DNA from: Pseudosporangium ferrugineum
GTDB lineage: Bacteria > Actinomycetota > Actinomycetes > Mycobacteriales > Micromonosporaceae
Assembly: GCF_003002065.1 (NCBI RefSeq)
Contig: NZ_PVZG01000002.1
Location: 558,001-622,000, forward strand
Length of the DNA: 64,000 bases
Reading direction: 5' to 3'
A model generated the notes under the pieces. It saw nothing but the letters and a program-made list of their open reading frames with translations. It was not told the origin of the DNA and searched no databases. Below are positions 16,825 to 25,070 of this stretch, piece by piece (the first letter of the stretch is position 1; every line of letters begins with the position of its first letter). The translations under genes were made by a program, and so were the position numbers.

Positions 16825-17607
16825 TCACGCCCCGGCGACGATGACCTCGGTGCCGGTGCGGCGGATGGCCTCGACCCCGGTGGCGTCGGCGCTGCTGTCG
16901 GTCACCAGGGTGGCGACGTCGGTGATGGCGCAGATGCCGGCCAGGCAGACCCGGCCGACCTTGGAGCCGTCGGCGACCACGATGACCCGGTCCGCCCGGC
17001 GGATCATCGTGGCGTTGGTGTTGGCCTCGATCTCGTCGTGGGTGGTGAGCCCGCCGCGGGCGCTGATGCCGTCCACGCCGACGACCGCGACCTCCATGTT
17101 GAGCCCGGACAGCGCGTGGTCGGCGATCGGCCCGACCAGCTCGTACGACTGGGTGCGGGACACGCCGCCGGTCATGATGAGCTTGAGCCGGGGCCGCAGC
17201 GCCAGCTCGGCGGCGATGTTGAGCGCGTTGGTGACCACGGTCAGGTCGACCCGCTCGGCGAGCAGCCGGGCCAGCAGGTGCGTCGTGGTGCCGCCGGTGA
17301 GCCCCAGCGTCAGCGGGCCCTTCGGCAGCAGCTGCGCCACCCGCTGCGCGACCAGCGCCTTCTCCTCGCGGTGCTGGCCGACCCGGTAGCGGACGGGCAG
17401 CTCGTACGCGACGTCGACCGCGACCGCGCCGCCGTGGGTGCGCGACAGCAGCCGCTGGTCCTCGAGAACCTGGAGGTCCCGGCGGATCGTGGCGGGGGAG
17501 ACGCGGAACTCGTCGGCCAGGTGGCCGGCGTCGACGGAGCCGTCGCTCGCCACCCGGTCCAGAATGGCCGACACCCGGTCGGCGCGCCGCAGGGAACTCG
17601 GTGGCAT
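16825..17607 (-). CDS. DeoR-family transcriptional regulator of the sugar locus
   Basis: 260 residues. The N-terminal winged helix is at about 18-65 (HLADEFRVSPATIRRDLQVL, then RTHGGAVAV, the DeoR wing). The sugar-phosphate-binding DeoRC domain is at 80-245, with GLTGGTTTHLLARLL, the LTVVTNALNIA strand, IMTGGVSR and the VIVVADGSKVG loop. It is divergent from the GH4 glycosidase gene, so it very likely controls the adjacent carbohydrate genes and is released by a phosphorylated sugar. Candidate operators with CGTTT/GCGAAA half sites lie at 17655-17674 and 19031-19075. Confidence 0.93.
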   Translation of the reverse strand: MPPSSLRRADRVSAILDRVASDGSVDAGHLADEFRVSPATIRRDLQVLEDQRLLSRTHGGAVAVDVAYELPVRYRVGQHREEKALVAQRVAQLLPKGPLTLGLTGGTTTHLLARLLAERVDLTVVTNALNIAAELALRPRLKLIMTGGVSRTQSYELVGPIADHALSGLNMEVAVVGVDGISARGGLTTHDEIEANTNATMIRRADRVIVVADGSKVGRVCLAGICAITDVATLVTDSSADATGVEAIRRTGTEVIVAGA

Positions 17608-17654
17608 CGTGCCCCTCTTCTACCAGCCCATTGATCAAACGCGCAGTCACTGTA

Positions 17655-17674
17655 GTTCGTTTCCAAGCGAAACA
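17655..17674. promoter_or_regulatory. Candidate DeoR operator between deoR-type gene and GH4 gene
   Basis: GTTTC-CAAGC-GAAAC forms an inverted repeat within TTCGTTTCCAAGCGAAACA. The half AAGCGAAACA is closely shared with AAGCGAAAACA at 19057-19067, upstream of the SIS gene. It lies in the 113-bp divergent gap. Confidence 0.45.
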
Positions 17675-17720
17675 CCAGAATTCCTTGCGCGGTCGGTCAA
17701 CGAGACCGAAGAATCCCGCC

Positions 17721-19016
17721 ATGACCGTGATCGCTTTCCTCGGCGCGGGCAGCGTGGTGTTCACCCGCGAGCTGCTCGCCGACATCCTCTCCTTCGACGA
17801 GTTGCGCGGGGTCACCCTGGCGCTGCACGACATCGACCCCGAACGGCTCGAGACCGCGGAGGCCATCGCCCGGCGTACGGCGGAGCAACTGGGCGCGGCG
17901 CCCCGGATCACCACCTCGCTGGACCGCCGGGCCGCCCTGGACGGCGCGGACTTCGTGATCAACGCGATCCAGGTCGGCATGCACGCCGCGACCGTGCGCG
18001 ACTTCGAGATCCCGGCGAAGTACGGCCTGCGCCAGACCATCGGCGACACCCTCGGCGTCGGTGGCATCTTCCGGGCGTTGCGGACGTTCCCGGTCCTCGA
18101 CGGCATCGCGGCCGACATGCGCGAGATCTGCCCGGACGCCTGGCTGCTCAACTACACCAACCCGATGGCGATGAACATCGGCTACCTGGCGGCGACGGCG
18201 CCGCAGCTCAAGGCGGTCGGGCTCTGCCACTCGGTGTTCTGGACCGTGCACGACCTCTGCGCGCTGCTCGGCGTGCCGCTCGACGAGGTGGACTACCGGG
18301 CGGCCGGGGTGAACCACCAGGCCTGGCTGCTGCGGTGGGAGCACCGGGGCGAGAGCCTCTACCCCCTGCTGGACGAGCGCCTGGCGGCCGATCCGGAGCT
18401 GCGCCGGCGGGTCCGCATGGACATGTACGGCCGCCTCGGCTACTTCCCGACCGAGACCAGCGAGCACTCCAGCGAGTACGTGCCGTGGTACCTGCACCAC
18501 GACGAGGAGATCGCCCGCCTGCGCATCCCGGTCGGCGACTACCTGCGGATCAGCGCGGACAACGTGGCCGAGTACCACGAGACCCGCCGGTCCGTGCTGG
18601 CCGGGGAGCCGCTGGACGTCAGCCGCGACGCCACCGAGTACGCCCCGCAGGTCATCCACAGCATCGTCACCGGGACGGTGCGCCGCGTGCACGCCAACGT
18701 CGCCAACCGGGGGCTGATCAGCAATCTGCCCGAGGACTACGCCGTCGAGGTGCCGTGCGTGGTGGACCGGCTCGGCGTACGCCCGGAGCGGGTCGGCGCG
18801 CTGCCGCTGCAGTGCGCGGCGCTCAACCGGGCCTTCGCGAGCGTGGGGCAGCTGACCGTGCAGGCCGCGGTGACCGGCGACCCGCGCATGGTGCGGCAGG
18901 CGGCGATGGTCGACCCGAACACCGCCGCCACGCTGACCGTGGACCGGATCTGGGAGCTGTGCGACGAGCTGACTGCCGCGCACGGTGACCTGCTGCCCGA
19001 GGCGCTGCGGGGATAA
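17721..19016 (+). CDS. Glycoside hydrolase family 4 (alpha-galactosidase-like)
   Basis: 431 residues from ATG 17721. GH4 enzymes use NAD+ and a divalent metal for redox-assisted cleavage. The Rossmann start is IAFLGAGSVVFTRELLADIL, followed by the FVINAIQVGMHAATVRDFEI segment, LNYTNPMAMN, the CHSVFWT motif (about 172-178) whose Cys binds metal and whose CHS form is typical of alpha-galactosidase or alpha-galacturonidase members rather than 6-phospho-beta-glucosidases, and GVNHQAW with the metal-binding His. The enzyme is cytoplasmic, so it acts on an imported oligosaccharide. With GH114 and tagatose-pathway genes nearby, a galacto- or galactosamino-configured substrate is inferred. Confidence 0.9.
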   Translation: MTVIAFLGAGSVVFTRELLADILSFDELRGVTLALHDIDPERLETAEAIARRTAEQLGAAPRITTSLDRRAALDGADFVINAIQVGMHAATVRDFEIPAKYGLRQTIGDTLGVGGIFRALRTFPVLDGIAADMREICPDAWLLNYTNPMAMNIGYLAATAPQLKAVGLCHSVFWTVHDLCALLGVPLDEVDYRAAGVNHQAWLLRWEHRGESLYPLLDERLAADPELRRRVRMDMYGRLGYFPTETSEHSSEYVPWYLHHDEEIARLRIPVGDYLRISADNVAEYHETRRSVLAGEPLDVSRDATEYAPQVIHSIVTGTVRRVHANVANRGLISNLPEDYAVEVPCVVDRLGVRPERVGALPLQCAALNRAFASVGQLTVQAAVTGDPRMVRQAAMVDPNTAATLTVDRIWELCDELTAAHGDLLPEALRG

Positions 19017-19030
19017 CGTGCATCGTGGAG

Positions 19031-19075
19031 TGCTCGTTTGTTGACGAGACCTTGTGAAGCGAAAACAAACGAGCA
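19031..19075. promoter_or_regulatory. 12-bp inverted repeat operator upstream of the SIS gene
   Basis: TGCTCGTTTGTT (19031-19042) and AACAAACGAGCA (19064-19075) are perfect inverted copies 21 bases apart. The right arm abuts and partly overlaps the CATAAT -10 element at 19074-19079. The CGTTTG/CAAACG core resembles sites of DeoR-family repressors. It probably blocks transcription of the SIS-ABC operon. Confidence 0.6.
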
Positions 19076-19079
19076 TAAT
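19052..19079 (+). promoter_or_regulatory. Promoter of the SIS-ABC transporter operon
   Basis: TTGTGA (19052-19057), 16-bp spacer, CATAAT (19074-19079). The -10 ends eight bases before the ATG at 19088, so the transcript may be nearly leaderless. It sits inside the inverted-repeat operator. Confidence 0.45.
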
Positions 19080-19087
19080 CCTCGACC

Positions 19088-19975
19088 ATGAACGACACGT
19101 CCGAGGAAATCGCCAGCCAGCCCACCGTCTGGCAGGAGGGCCTGCGGCGCACCGCCGAGGCCCGCGAGCTGCTCGCCGCCCCCGGCGAGCGGATGCTCCT
19201 GCTGGGCTGCGGAACCTCCTGGTTCGTCGCCCAGAGCATCGCGGAACTGCGGGAGAGCGCCGGTCTCGGCGAATCCGACGCGGTGTGCGCCTCGGAGTAC
19301 CGGCCGCGGCGCCGCTACGACCGGGTCGTGGCGATCACCCGTTCGGGCACGTCGACCGAGGTGCTCGACGCGTTGCGGCAGGTGCCCGCCGGCACCCGCC
19401 GGGTCGCCGTGACCGCGGTCGGCGGCATGCCCGTCGACGGCCTCGCCGAGGACCGCCTGCTGCTCGACTTCGCCGACGAGCGCAGCGTGGTGCAGACCCG
19501 CTTCCCGACCACCGTCCTCGCCGTCGCCCGCGCGGCGTTCGGCGAGGACCTGAGCCACCTGGCGGCGCACGGGCGCGCCGCGCTCGAGGCGCCGCTGCCG
19601 GCCGACCCGGCCGCGATCGAGCACCTCGTGTTCCTCGGCACCGGCTGGACCGTCGGGCTCGCCCACGAGGCGGCGCTCAAGGTCCGCGAGTCCGCCCAGG
19701 CGTACTCGGAGTCGTACCCGGCGATGGACTTCCGGCACGGCCCGGTCGCCGTCGCCGGACCGCGCAGCCTGCTCTTCTCGTTCGGCGGCGTGCCCGCCGG
19801 GCTCGACGACGCCGGCCGCGCGGCCGGCGCCACCACCTACCGCGACGACCGGGACCCGCTCGCGCAGCTGGTCCTCGCCCAGCGTTTCGCGCTCGCCCTG
19901 GCCGCCCACCGCGGTCTCGACCCCGACCGTCCCCGACTGCTCACCCGCTCGGTCGTCCTCACCGACGCGGCCTGA
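19088..19975 (+). CDS. SIS-domain sugar isomerase/deaminase (AgaS/GlmS-isomerase-like)
   Basis: 295 residues with two SIS domains, about 25-150 and 165-290. The first has LLLGCGTSWFVAQSIAELRE and VAITRSGTSTEVLDALRQV, the phosphosugar-binding Ser/Thr loop. The second has FLGTGWTVGLAHEAALKVRE and a PAMDFRHGPVA motif typical of GlmS/AgaS isomerase domains. There is no glutaminase domain, so it acts on a ready-made aminosugar phosphate, converting it to a ketose phosphate. In this locus galactosamine-6-phosphate to tagatose-6-phosphate would fit, by inference. It heads the operon with the ABC importer (27-bp gap). Confidence 0.85.
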   Translation: MNDTSEEIASQPTVWQEGLRRTAEARELLAAPGERMLLLGCGTSWFVAQSIAELRESAGLGESDAVCASEYRPRRRYDRVVAITRSGTSTEVLDALRQVPAGTRRVAVTAVGGMPVDGLAEDRLLLDFADERSVVQTRFPTTVLAVARAAFGEDLSHLAAHGRAALEAPLPADPAAIEHLVFLGTGWTVGLAHEAALKVRESAQAYSESYPAMDFRHGPVAVAGPRSLLFSFGGVPAGLDDAGRAAGATTYRDDRDPLAQLVLAQRFALALAAHRGLDPDRPRLLTRSVVLTDAA

Positions 19976-20002
19976 CCTTTCCCCCGATCGAGAGGCCCAG
20001 CG

Positions 20003-21325
20003 ATGATCACTTCCAGGCGCGGCCGGCTGACCCGGCTGCTCGCCGTCACGGGTACGGCCCTGCTGCTGGCCGCCTGCACCGGCGGCACCGGCGACAAGGG
20101 CGACAAGAGCGACGCGGCGAAGGGCTACGACCCGGCCGCCCCCGTCACCATCACGTGGTGGACCGGGCAGACGTCGGAGGCCGAACAGGTCGCCGAGAAG
20201 CTCGCCGCCGAATACCAGACCGCGCACCCGAACGTGACCATCAAGACCTCGGCCGGCGCCTCGACCACCGACGAACTGCTCACCAAGCTGTCCGCGGGCT
20301 TCACCGGCGGCAACTACCCCGACATCTCGTACGCGTACGGGAACTGGGCCGGCGACCTCGCCGCGAGCGGGCGCACCCAGGACCTCACCTCGTACGTCAA
20401 CGACCCGTCGTTCGGCTGGACCGAGATGCCGGAGGCGGCGCGGACGGTCGCCACCGCGGACGGCAAGGTGATCGGCATCCCGGCGCTGGTCGACAACCTG
20501 GCGCTGATCTACAACAAGAAGCTGTTCGACGCCAAGGGGGTGGCGTACCCGACCGACGAGTGGTCGTGGGAGGACTTCCGGGAGGCGGCGAAGAAGCTGA
20601 CCGACCCGGCGACGAACACGTACGGGACGGCGTACTCGGTGGCGGGCAGCGAGGACACCACCTGGCACCTGTGGCCGCTGCTCTGGCAGCACGGCGGCAA
20701 GATCCTCGACGGGACGAAGCCCGCCTTCAACTCCGACGCCGGGGTGCAGGCGCTGGAGAAGCTGCGCGTGATGGCCGTGGACGACAAGTCGATGTACCTC
20801 GACCAGACCGACCAGAAGTACGGCCCCCTGTTCAACAGCGGCCACGTGGCGATGATGCTCTCCGGGCCGTGGTCGCTGCTGGAGATCAAGGACGCGAAGC
20901 TGGACTACGGGGTGGCGTTCCTGCCCGGCGTGAACGGCGACCACCAGACCGTGTCCGGCCCCGACCTGTGGGTGCTGTTCGACCACGAGGACGCCAACCG
21001 GGCCGGCGCCGCGCGGGACTTCATCAAGTGGCTGACCAGCGCGCAGACCGACGCGAAATGGAACCTGGCGGTGGGCAACCTGCCGCTGCGGTCCACCGAG
21101 AAGGACACGCCGGAGTTCGCCGCGTACGTGAAGGAGTACCCCGGCGGCCGCAAGTTCTTCGACAACCTCACGAACGCCAAGCAGGCCCGGCCCACCATTC
21201 CCGGCTACGAGGTGATGAGCCGCAACGTCGGCGACGCCATCGCCCGCGTGCTGCAGGGCGCGGCGAGCCCGAAGGAAGCGCTCGACGAGGCGGCGCGCAA
21301 GTCCGCCGGGGCCCTGGAGGACTGA
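20003..21325 (+). CDS. CUT1-family sugar ABC transporter substrate-binding lipoprotein
   Basis: 440 residues. Signal peptide with lipobox LLAAC at about 18-22, then a Gly/Lys/Asp linker. The extracellular solute-binding protein type 1 fold follows: VTITWWTGQTSEAEQVAEKL, NYPDISYAYGNWAG, GIPALVDNLALIYNKKLFDA, the GPWSLLEIKDAKLDYGVAFL region and the ARDFIKWLTSAQTDAKWNL helix. It captures an oligosaccharide outside the cell. The permease start overlaps its stop (TGATG). The ligand is not readable from sequence but should match the GH114 and GH4 enzymes. Confidence 0.93.
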   Translation: MITSRRGRLTRLLAVTGTALLLAACTGGTGDKGDKSDAAKGYDPAAPVTITWWTGQTSEAEQVAEKLAAEYQTAHPNVTIKTSAGASTTDELLTKLSAGFTGGNYPDISYAYGNWAGDLAASGRTQDLTSYVNDPSFGWTEMPEAARTVATADGKVIGIPALVDNLALIYNKKLFDAKGVAYPTDEWSWEDFREAAKKLTDPATNTYGTAYSVAGSEDTTWHLWPLLWQHGGKILDGTKPAFNSDAGVQALEKLRVMAVDDKSMYLDQTDQKYGPLFNSGHVAMMLSGPWSLLEIKDAKLDYGVAFLPGVNGDHQTVSGPDLWVLFDHEDANRAGAARDFIKWLTSAQTDAKWNLAVGNLPLRSTEKDTPEFAAYVKEYPGGRKFFDNLTNAKQARPTIPGYEVMSRNVGDAIARVLQGAASPKEALDEAARKSAGALED

Positions 21326-22272
21326 TGGCCCTCACGTTCGCGGCGACCCCGCGTGCGCACCGGCCGGACGTCACACCCCGTCCGGCCGGGCGGCGGGGGC
21401 GGGCCCTGCGCCGCAACCTGACCGGCTGGGGCTTCGCCGGTCCCGCGACCCTGATCGTCGTCGGGCTGTCGCTGTTCCCCGCGGTCTGGGCGTTCTTCAT
21501 CTCCCGCACCAAGTGGAACGGCATCGCCCCGGCCACCGACGTCGGGTGGCGCAACTACGAACGGATCGCCCAGGACCCGGACGCCGCCGCCGCGGCCCAG
21601 CACACGCTGGTGCTGACCGTGCTGTTCGTGCCCGCGTCGATCCTGCTCGGCATCCTCATCGCGGTCGCGCTCAACCAGCGGATCCGGCTCATCGGCTTCT
21701 ACCGCACGTGCATCTTCGTGCCGTACGTGGCGTCGGCGGCGGCCACCGGCATCCTGGCCGGCTTCGTGTTCAACCCGCAGTTCGGCGCCGCCAACGAGAC
21801 GCTGCGCCGGCTCGGCCTGCCCGCCCAGCAGTTCCTGGAGAGCCCGTCGCAGGCGTTGCTGGTCGTCTGCCTCATCGCGCTGTGGGGCGAGGTCGGCTTC
21901 TGCGCGGTGGTGTACCTCGCCGCGTTGCAGGACATCCCGAAGGAGCTGGTCGAGGCGGCGGTGGTGGACGGGGCGAGCCGGTGGCGCGTCTTCCTGCACA
22001 TCACCCTGCCGGAGCTGCGGCCGGTGACCGTGTTCACCGCGATCTGGCAGACCATCACGGCGATGCAGCTGTTCGACCTCATCTACACCACCACCCGCGG
22101 CGGTCCGATGAACAGCACCCAGACCGTCGTCTACTACATCTACGAGCTGGCCTTCGAGACGCAGCGGCTCGGGTACGGCGCCGCGGTCGCGTACCTGCTC
22201 TTCGCCGTCACCATGCTGCTGACGCTGGCGGTCGTGGGATACAGCCGGCGGTCCGGATCGGAGGCCTTCTGA
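21325..22272 (+). CDS. CUT1 sugar ABC transporter permease (MalF-like)
   Basis: 315 residues from ATG 21325, overlapping the binding-protein stop by one base. An N-terminal cytoplasmic Arg-rich segment precedes about six TM helices from about 37 onward. The EAA loop is EAAVVDGASRWRVFLHITLP at about 211-230, the ATPase contact site. A GGPMNSTQTVVYYIYE periplasmic loop is typical of MalF/UgpA-type permeases. It pairs with the next gene. No ATPase gene lies in the locus. Actinomycete CUT1 systems commonly share a multitasking ATPase (MsiK type), which probably serves this one. Confidence 0.93.
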   Translation: MALTFAATPRAHRPDVTPRPAGRRGRALRRNLTGWGFAGPATLIVVGLSLFPAVWAFFISRTKWNGIAPATDVGWRNYERIAQDPDAAAAAQHTLVLTVLFVPASILLGILIAVALNQRIRLIGFYRTCIFVPYVASAAATGILAGFVFNPQFGAANETLRRLGLPAQQFLESPSQALLVVCLIALWGEVGFCAVVYLAALQDIPKELVEAAVVDGASRWRVFLHITLPELRPVTVFTAIWQTITAMQLFDLIYTTTRGGPMNSTQTVVYYIYELAFETQRLGYGAAVAYLLFAVTMLLTLAVVGYSRRSGSEAF

Positions 22273-23093
22273 TGAGGTGGCGCCTGCCCTTCAGCCCCTG
22301 GCACCTGCTGCTCATGCCGCTCGCGCTGATCTTCGTCCTGCCGCTCGTGCAGATGGTCCTGACCTCGTTCATGACCGCGCAGGAGATCAACCAGTTCCCG
22401 CCGAAGTTCATCCCGTCGAGCCTGCACGTGGAGGGCTACCGCGCGCTGCTGGCCGAGACCCACATCGTGCGCTGGTTCGCCAACACCGTGCTGGTCTCGA
22501 CCATCGCCGTGGTGGCGCACCTGGTGCTCTGCTCGCTGGCCGGGTACGGCTTCGCCCGCCTGCGGTTCGCCGGCCGGGGCCTCGCCTTCCTGGCCGTCGT
22601 GGCGACCGTGATGATCCCGATCCAGCTGCTGATGATCCCGACGTACCTGATGTTCGCGCGGGCCGGCATCGTCGACACCCTGGCCGCGGCGTTCGTGCCG
22701 TGGCTCGCCTCGGCCTTCGGCATCTTCCTCATGCGCCAGTTCTTCCTCGGCCTGCCGGTGGAGCTGGAGGAGGCGGCGACCCTGGACGGGTGCAGCACGC
22801 TGCGGACCTTCGTCAGCGTCGTGCTGCCGCTGGCCCGGCCGGCGCTGGCCACCCTGGCGGTCTTCACCCTGCTGTCGAGCTGGAACGACCTGCTGTGGCC
22901 GCTGATCGCGATCTCCGACGACAACAGGTTCACCCTGCAGATCGGGCTGGCCAGCTTCCAGGGCACCCGGCGTACGGAATGGTCGCAGCTCATGGCCGGC
23001 AACGTCATCGCCACGATGCCGCTGATCATCGCCTTCCTGGTGGCCCAGCGGCGGTTCATCGCGACGATGACCTTCACCGGCCTGAAGGGCTGA
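22272..23093 (+). CDS. CUT1 sugar ABC transporter permease (MalG-like)
   Basis: 273 residues with six TM helices. The EAA loop is EEAATLDGCSTLRTFVSVVL at about 168-187, and the carboxyl end QRRFIATMTFTGLKG is the usual MalG-type ending (TxGAVKG). The start ATG overlaps the previous stop by one base. The last 20 bp overlap the convergent PfkB kinase gene. The membrane half of the importer is complete with this gene. Confidence 0.94.
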   Translation: MRWRLPFSPWHLLLMPLALIFVLPLVQMVLTSFMTAQEINQFPPKFIPSSLHVEGYRALLAETHIVRWFANTVLVSTIAVVAHLVLCSLAGYGFARLRFAGRGLAFLAVVATVMIPIQLLMIPTYLMFARAGIVDTLAAAFVPWLASAFGIFLMRQFFLGLPVELEEAATLDGCSTLRTFVSVVLPLARPALATLAVFTLLSSWNDLLWPLIAISDDNRFTLQIGLASFQGTRRTEWSQLMAGNVIATMPLIIAFLVAQRRFIATMTFTGLKG

Positions 23094-23982
23094 GCTCCTC
23101 CCGCGTGGCCTGGGCGGCGGTCCCGCCGGCCGCGCGGGTGCTCAGCGACCCCGCGGCGGCGGCCCAGCCGATCGCCTCGGCGGTGGGCAGCCCGGCCAGC
23201 CGGCCGGCCAGGAAGCCGGCGTTGAAGCTGTCGCCCGCGCCGGTGGTGTCGGCGACCTCGACGGTACGGCCGGGGGCCGCCCATTCGCCCTCGGGAGCCC
23301 AGGCCCGCGCCCCGGCCGCGCCGTTCTTCATCACCACGGTGGTGCCGAGCCGGGTGAGCCGCGCGGCGGCGGCGTCCAGGTCGTCCTCGCCGGTCACCGC
23401 GCGCAGCTCGTTGGCGTTGGGCAGGAACACGTCGGTGTGCTCGAGGATCTCGGTGACGGACTCCCAGCGCTCGGCGGGGTCCCAGTTGGTGTCCAGCGAG
23501 GTGCCCACCCCGGCCGCCCGGGCCCGGGCGAAGATCCCGGCCAGCCCGGCCGCCAGGCGCGGCTGGAGGTAGAGCGACGCGACGTGCAGGTGCCGGGTAG
23601 CGGCCAGGTGGGCGTCGGTGACGTCCTCGGGACGCAGCGCGGGGATCGTGCCCGGCAGCGTGAGGATCGCCCGGTCGTCCTCGGCGGAGAGGATCACGCT
23701 CAGCCCGGTCGGCACGTCCGCGCCGGCGCCGGCGAGCAGCAGCTCGACGCCGCGTTCCTCGAGGCGCTGCCGGGTGAACGCCCCGAACACGTCGGCGCCG
23801 ACGGCGGTGAGCAGCGCGGTGCGCAGGCCCAGGCGGGCGCAGCCGGCCGCGGTGATGGCGGCCGAGCCGCCCAGGACGAGGTCCGCGCCGGAGAGCAACT
23901 GCTCGGCCTGGCCGAAGCGGGGCCGCACGTCGCCGCGCAGCACGAGATCCGGGTTGGCGTCCCCGACGACCAGCACGTCCAT
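23074..23982 (-). CDS. PfkB-family carbohydrate kinase
   Basis: 302 residues from ATG 23982, preceded by a GGAGCAG ribosome binding site. A longer frame exists but would run through the palindrome at 23999. Family marks: MDVLVVGDANPDLVLRGDVR, LVLGGSAAITAAGCARLGLR (the first PfkB signature), VFLPNANELRAVTGEDD and VADTTGAGDSFNAGFLAGRL with the catalytic Asp of GAGD. It is ribokinase-like. In this locus it may phosphorylate the free sugar released by GH4, which an ABC-imported sugar requires because no PTS is present. Confidence 0.92.
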   Translation of the reverse strand: MDVLVVGDANPDLVLRGDVRPRFGQAEQLLSGADLVLGGSAAITAAGCARLGLRTALLTAVGADVFGAFTRQRLEERGVELLLAGAGADVPTGLSVILSAEDDRAILTLPGTIPALRPEDVTDAHLAATRHLHVASLYLQPRLAAGLAGIFARARAAGVGTSLDTNWDPAERWESVTEILEHTDVFLPNANELRAVTGEDDLDAAAARLTRLGTTVVMKNGAAGARAWAPEGEWAAPGRTVEVADTTGAGDSFNAGFLAGRLAGLPTAEAIGWAAAAGSLSTRAAGGTAAQATREELSPSGR

Positions 23983-23998
23983 CGCTGCTCCTGTCCAC

Positions 23999-24020
23999 AT
24001 GGACAATCCAGGTTGTCCAT
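23999..24020. promoter_or_regulatory. 22-bp palindromic operator upstream of the PfkB kinase gene
   Basis: ATGGACAA-TCCAGG-TTGTCCAT is a perfect 8-bp inverted repeat, 17 bp from the kinase start codon. A third half site (TGTCC at 23992-23996) gives a second, shorter palindrome TGTCC-ACAT-GGACA. The half sites differ from the CGTTTG type near the SIS gene, so a different regulator is likely. Confidence 0.6.
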
Positions 24021-24078
24021 TTGCCTCTTTATCCCCCGGGAGGGGGTGCCGGGAGCACCATACGCTCACAAACAGCTA

Positions 24079-24107
24079 TTGACACCTGTTCGTTCGATCA
24101 GTTGAAT
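24079..24107 (+). promoter_or_regulatory. Promoter upstream of the GH114 gene
   Basis: TTGACA (24079-24084), 17-bp spacer, TTGAAT (24102-24107). The -35 matches consensus exactly and the spacing is ideal. The 5' UTR would be about 100 bases. A CTGTTCGTTCG sequence in the spacer is loosely like the DeoR half site. Confidence 0.5.
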
Positions 24108-24217
24108 CGGCGGCAACGATCGAGCCCAGCCGGTAATCCCCAGCCCGGCATCCAGGTCGCCAGGTCGCCTTCGCGGCGCCCGAGGCGGGGCAGATCCACG
24201 AGCCTTGGAGTCCAGCC

Positions 24218-25063
24218 GTGGTCACCCGTACCGTCCGCACCGTCCTCGCCGCCGGCACCGCTCTCGCCGCCGCGGCCCTCACCACCGTCTTCGCGCTGCA
24301 CGCCGACGCGGCCCCGATCCCGGCGGCGGCCCCCCGCGCCGCCGCGGTCACGCTGCCGCCGGTCAACGCCAAGTTCGACTACCAGATCGGCGCCGCGTAC
24401 CCGCCGCCCTCCGGGGTGCAGGTGGTCAGCCGCGACCGCGAGGCGCCGGTGGCCGCCGGCCTCTACAACATCTGCTACGTCAACGCGTTCCAGGTCCAGC
24501 CCGGCGAGGTCGACTGGTGGAAGGCCAACCACGACGACCTGCTGCTGAAGGACCGCAACGGCCGGTACGTCGTCGACGGTGACTGGAACGAGATCCTGCT
24601 CGACATCTCCACGCCGGCCAAGCGCACCGGGGTCGCCGCGGTCGTCAACGGCTGGATCGACGGGTGCGCCCGGTCCGGCTTCAAGGCCGTCGAGCCGGAC
24701 AACATCGACTCGTACGACCGCTCCCAGGGTCTGCTGACGATCGACCACGCGATCGCGTACCTGAAGCTGCTCGCGCCGCACGCCCACGGCGCCGGGCTGG
24801 CCATCGGCCAGAAGAACACCACCGCCCTGGGCACCCGCGGCAAGGCCGCCGGGCTCGACTTCGCGGTCGCCGAGGAGTGCGGCAGCTACGACGAGTGCGG
24901 CGACTACACCGACGTCTACGGCAACAACGTCATCGACATCGAGTACAAGGACAGCTCGTTCAAGAAGGCGTGCACGGCGATCGGCGCGAGCGTGTCGGTC
25001 GTCCGGCGTGACGTGAACGTCACCGCCCCGGGCAGCGGCACCTACAAGTACAACGCCTGCTAG
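24218..25063 (+). CDS. Secreted GH114-family endo-alpha-1,4-polygalactosaminidase-like enzyme
   Basis: 281 residues, GTG start, with a Sec signal peptide (about 1-31, ending ADAA). The rest is the TM1410/GH114 TIM-barrel: KFDYQIGAAYPPPSGVQVVS, ICYVNAFQVQPGEVDWW, EILLDIST, then GFKAVEPDNIDSYDRSQGL, which carries the conserved acidic residues of the family (EPDNID), GLAIGQKNT, FAVAEECGSYDECGDYTDVY and VIDIEYKD. The EPD...N and EEC blocks match the catalytic Asp/Glu regions. GH114 enzymes cleave alpha-1,4-galactosamine polymers such as fungal galactosaminogalactan. It lies between the ABC importer and the tagatose-pathway genes. Confidence 0.85.
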   Translation: MVTRTVRTVLAAGTALAAAALTTVFALHADAAPIPAAAPRAAAVTLPPVNAKFDYQIGAAYPPPSGVQVVSRDREAPVAAGLYNICYVNAFQVQPGEVDWWKANHDDLLLKDRNGRYVVDGDWNEILLDISTPAKRTGVAAVVNGWIDGCARSGFKAVEPDNIDSYDRSQGLLTIDHAIAYLKLLAPHAHGAGLAIGQKNTTALGTRGKAAGLDFAVAEECGSYDECGDYTDVYGNNVIDIEYKDSSFKKACTAIGASVSVVRRDVNVTAPGSGTYKYNAC

Positions 25064-25070
25064 GCCCCCG

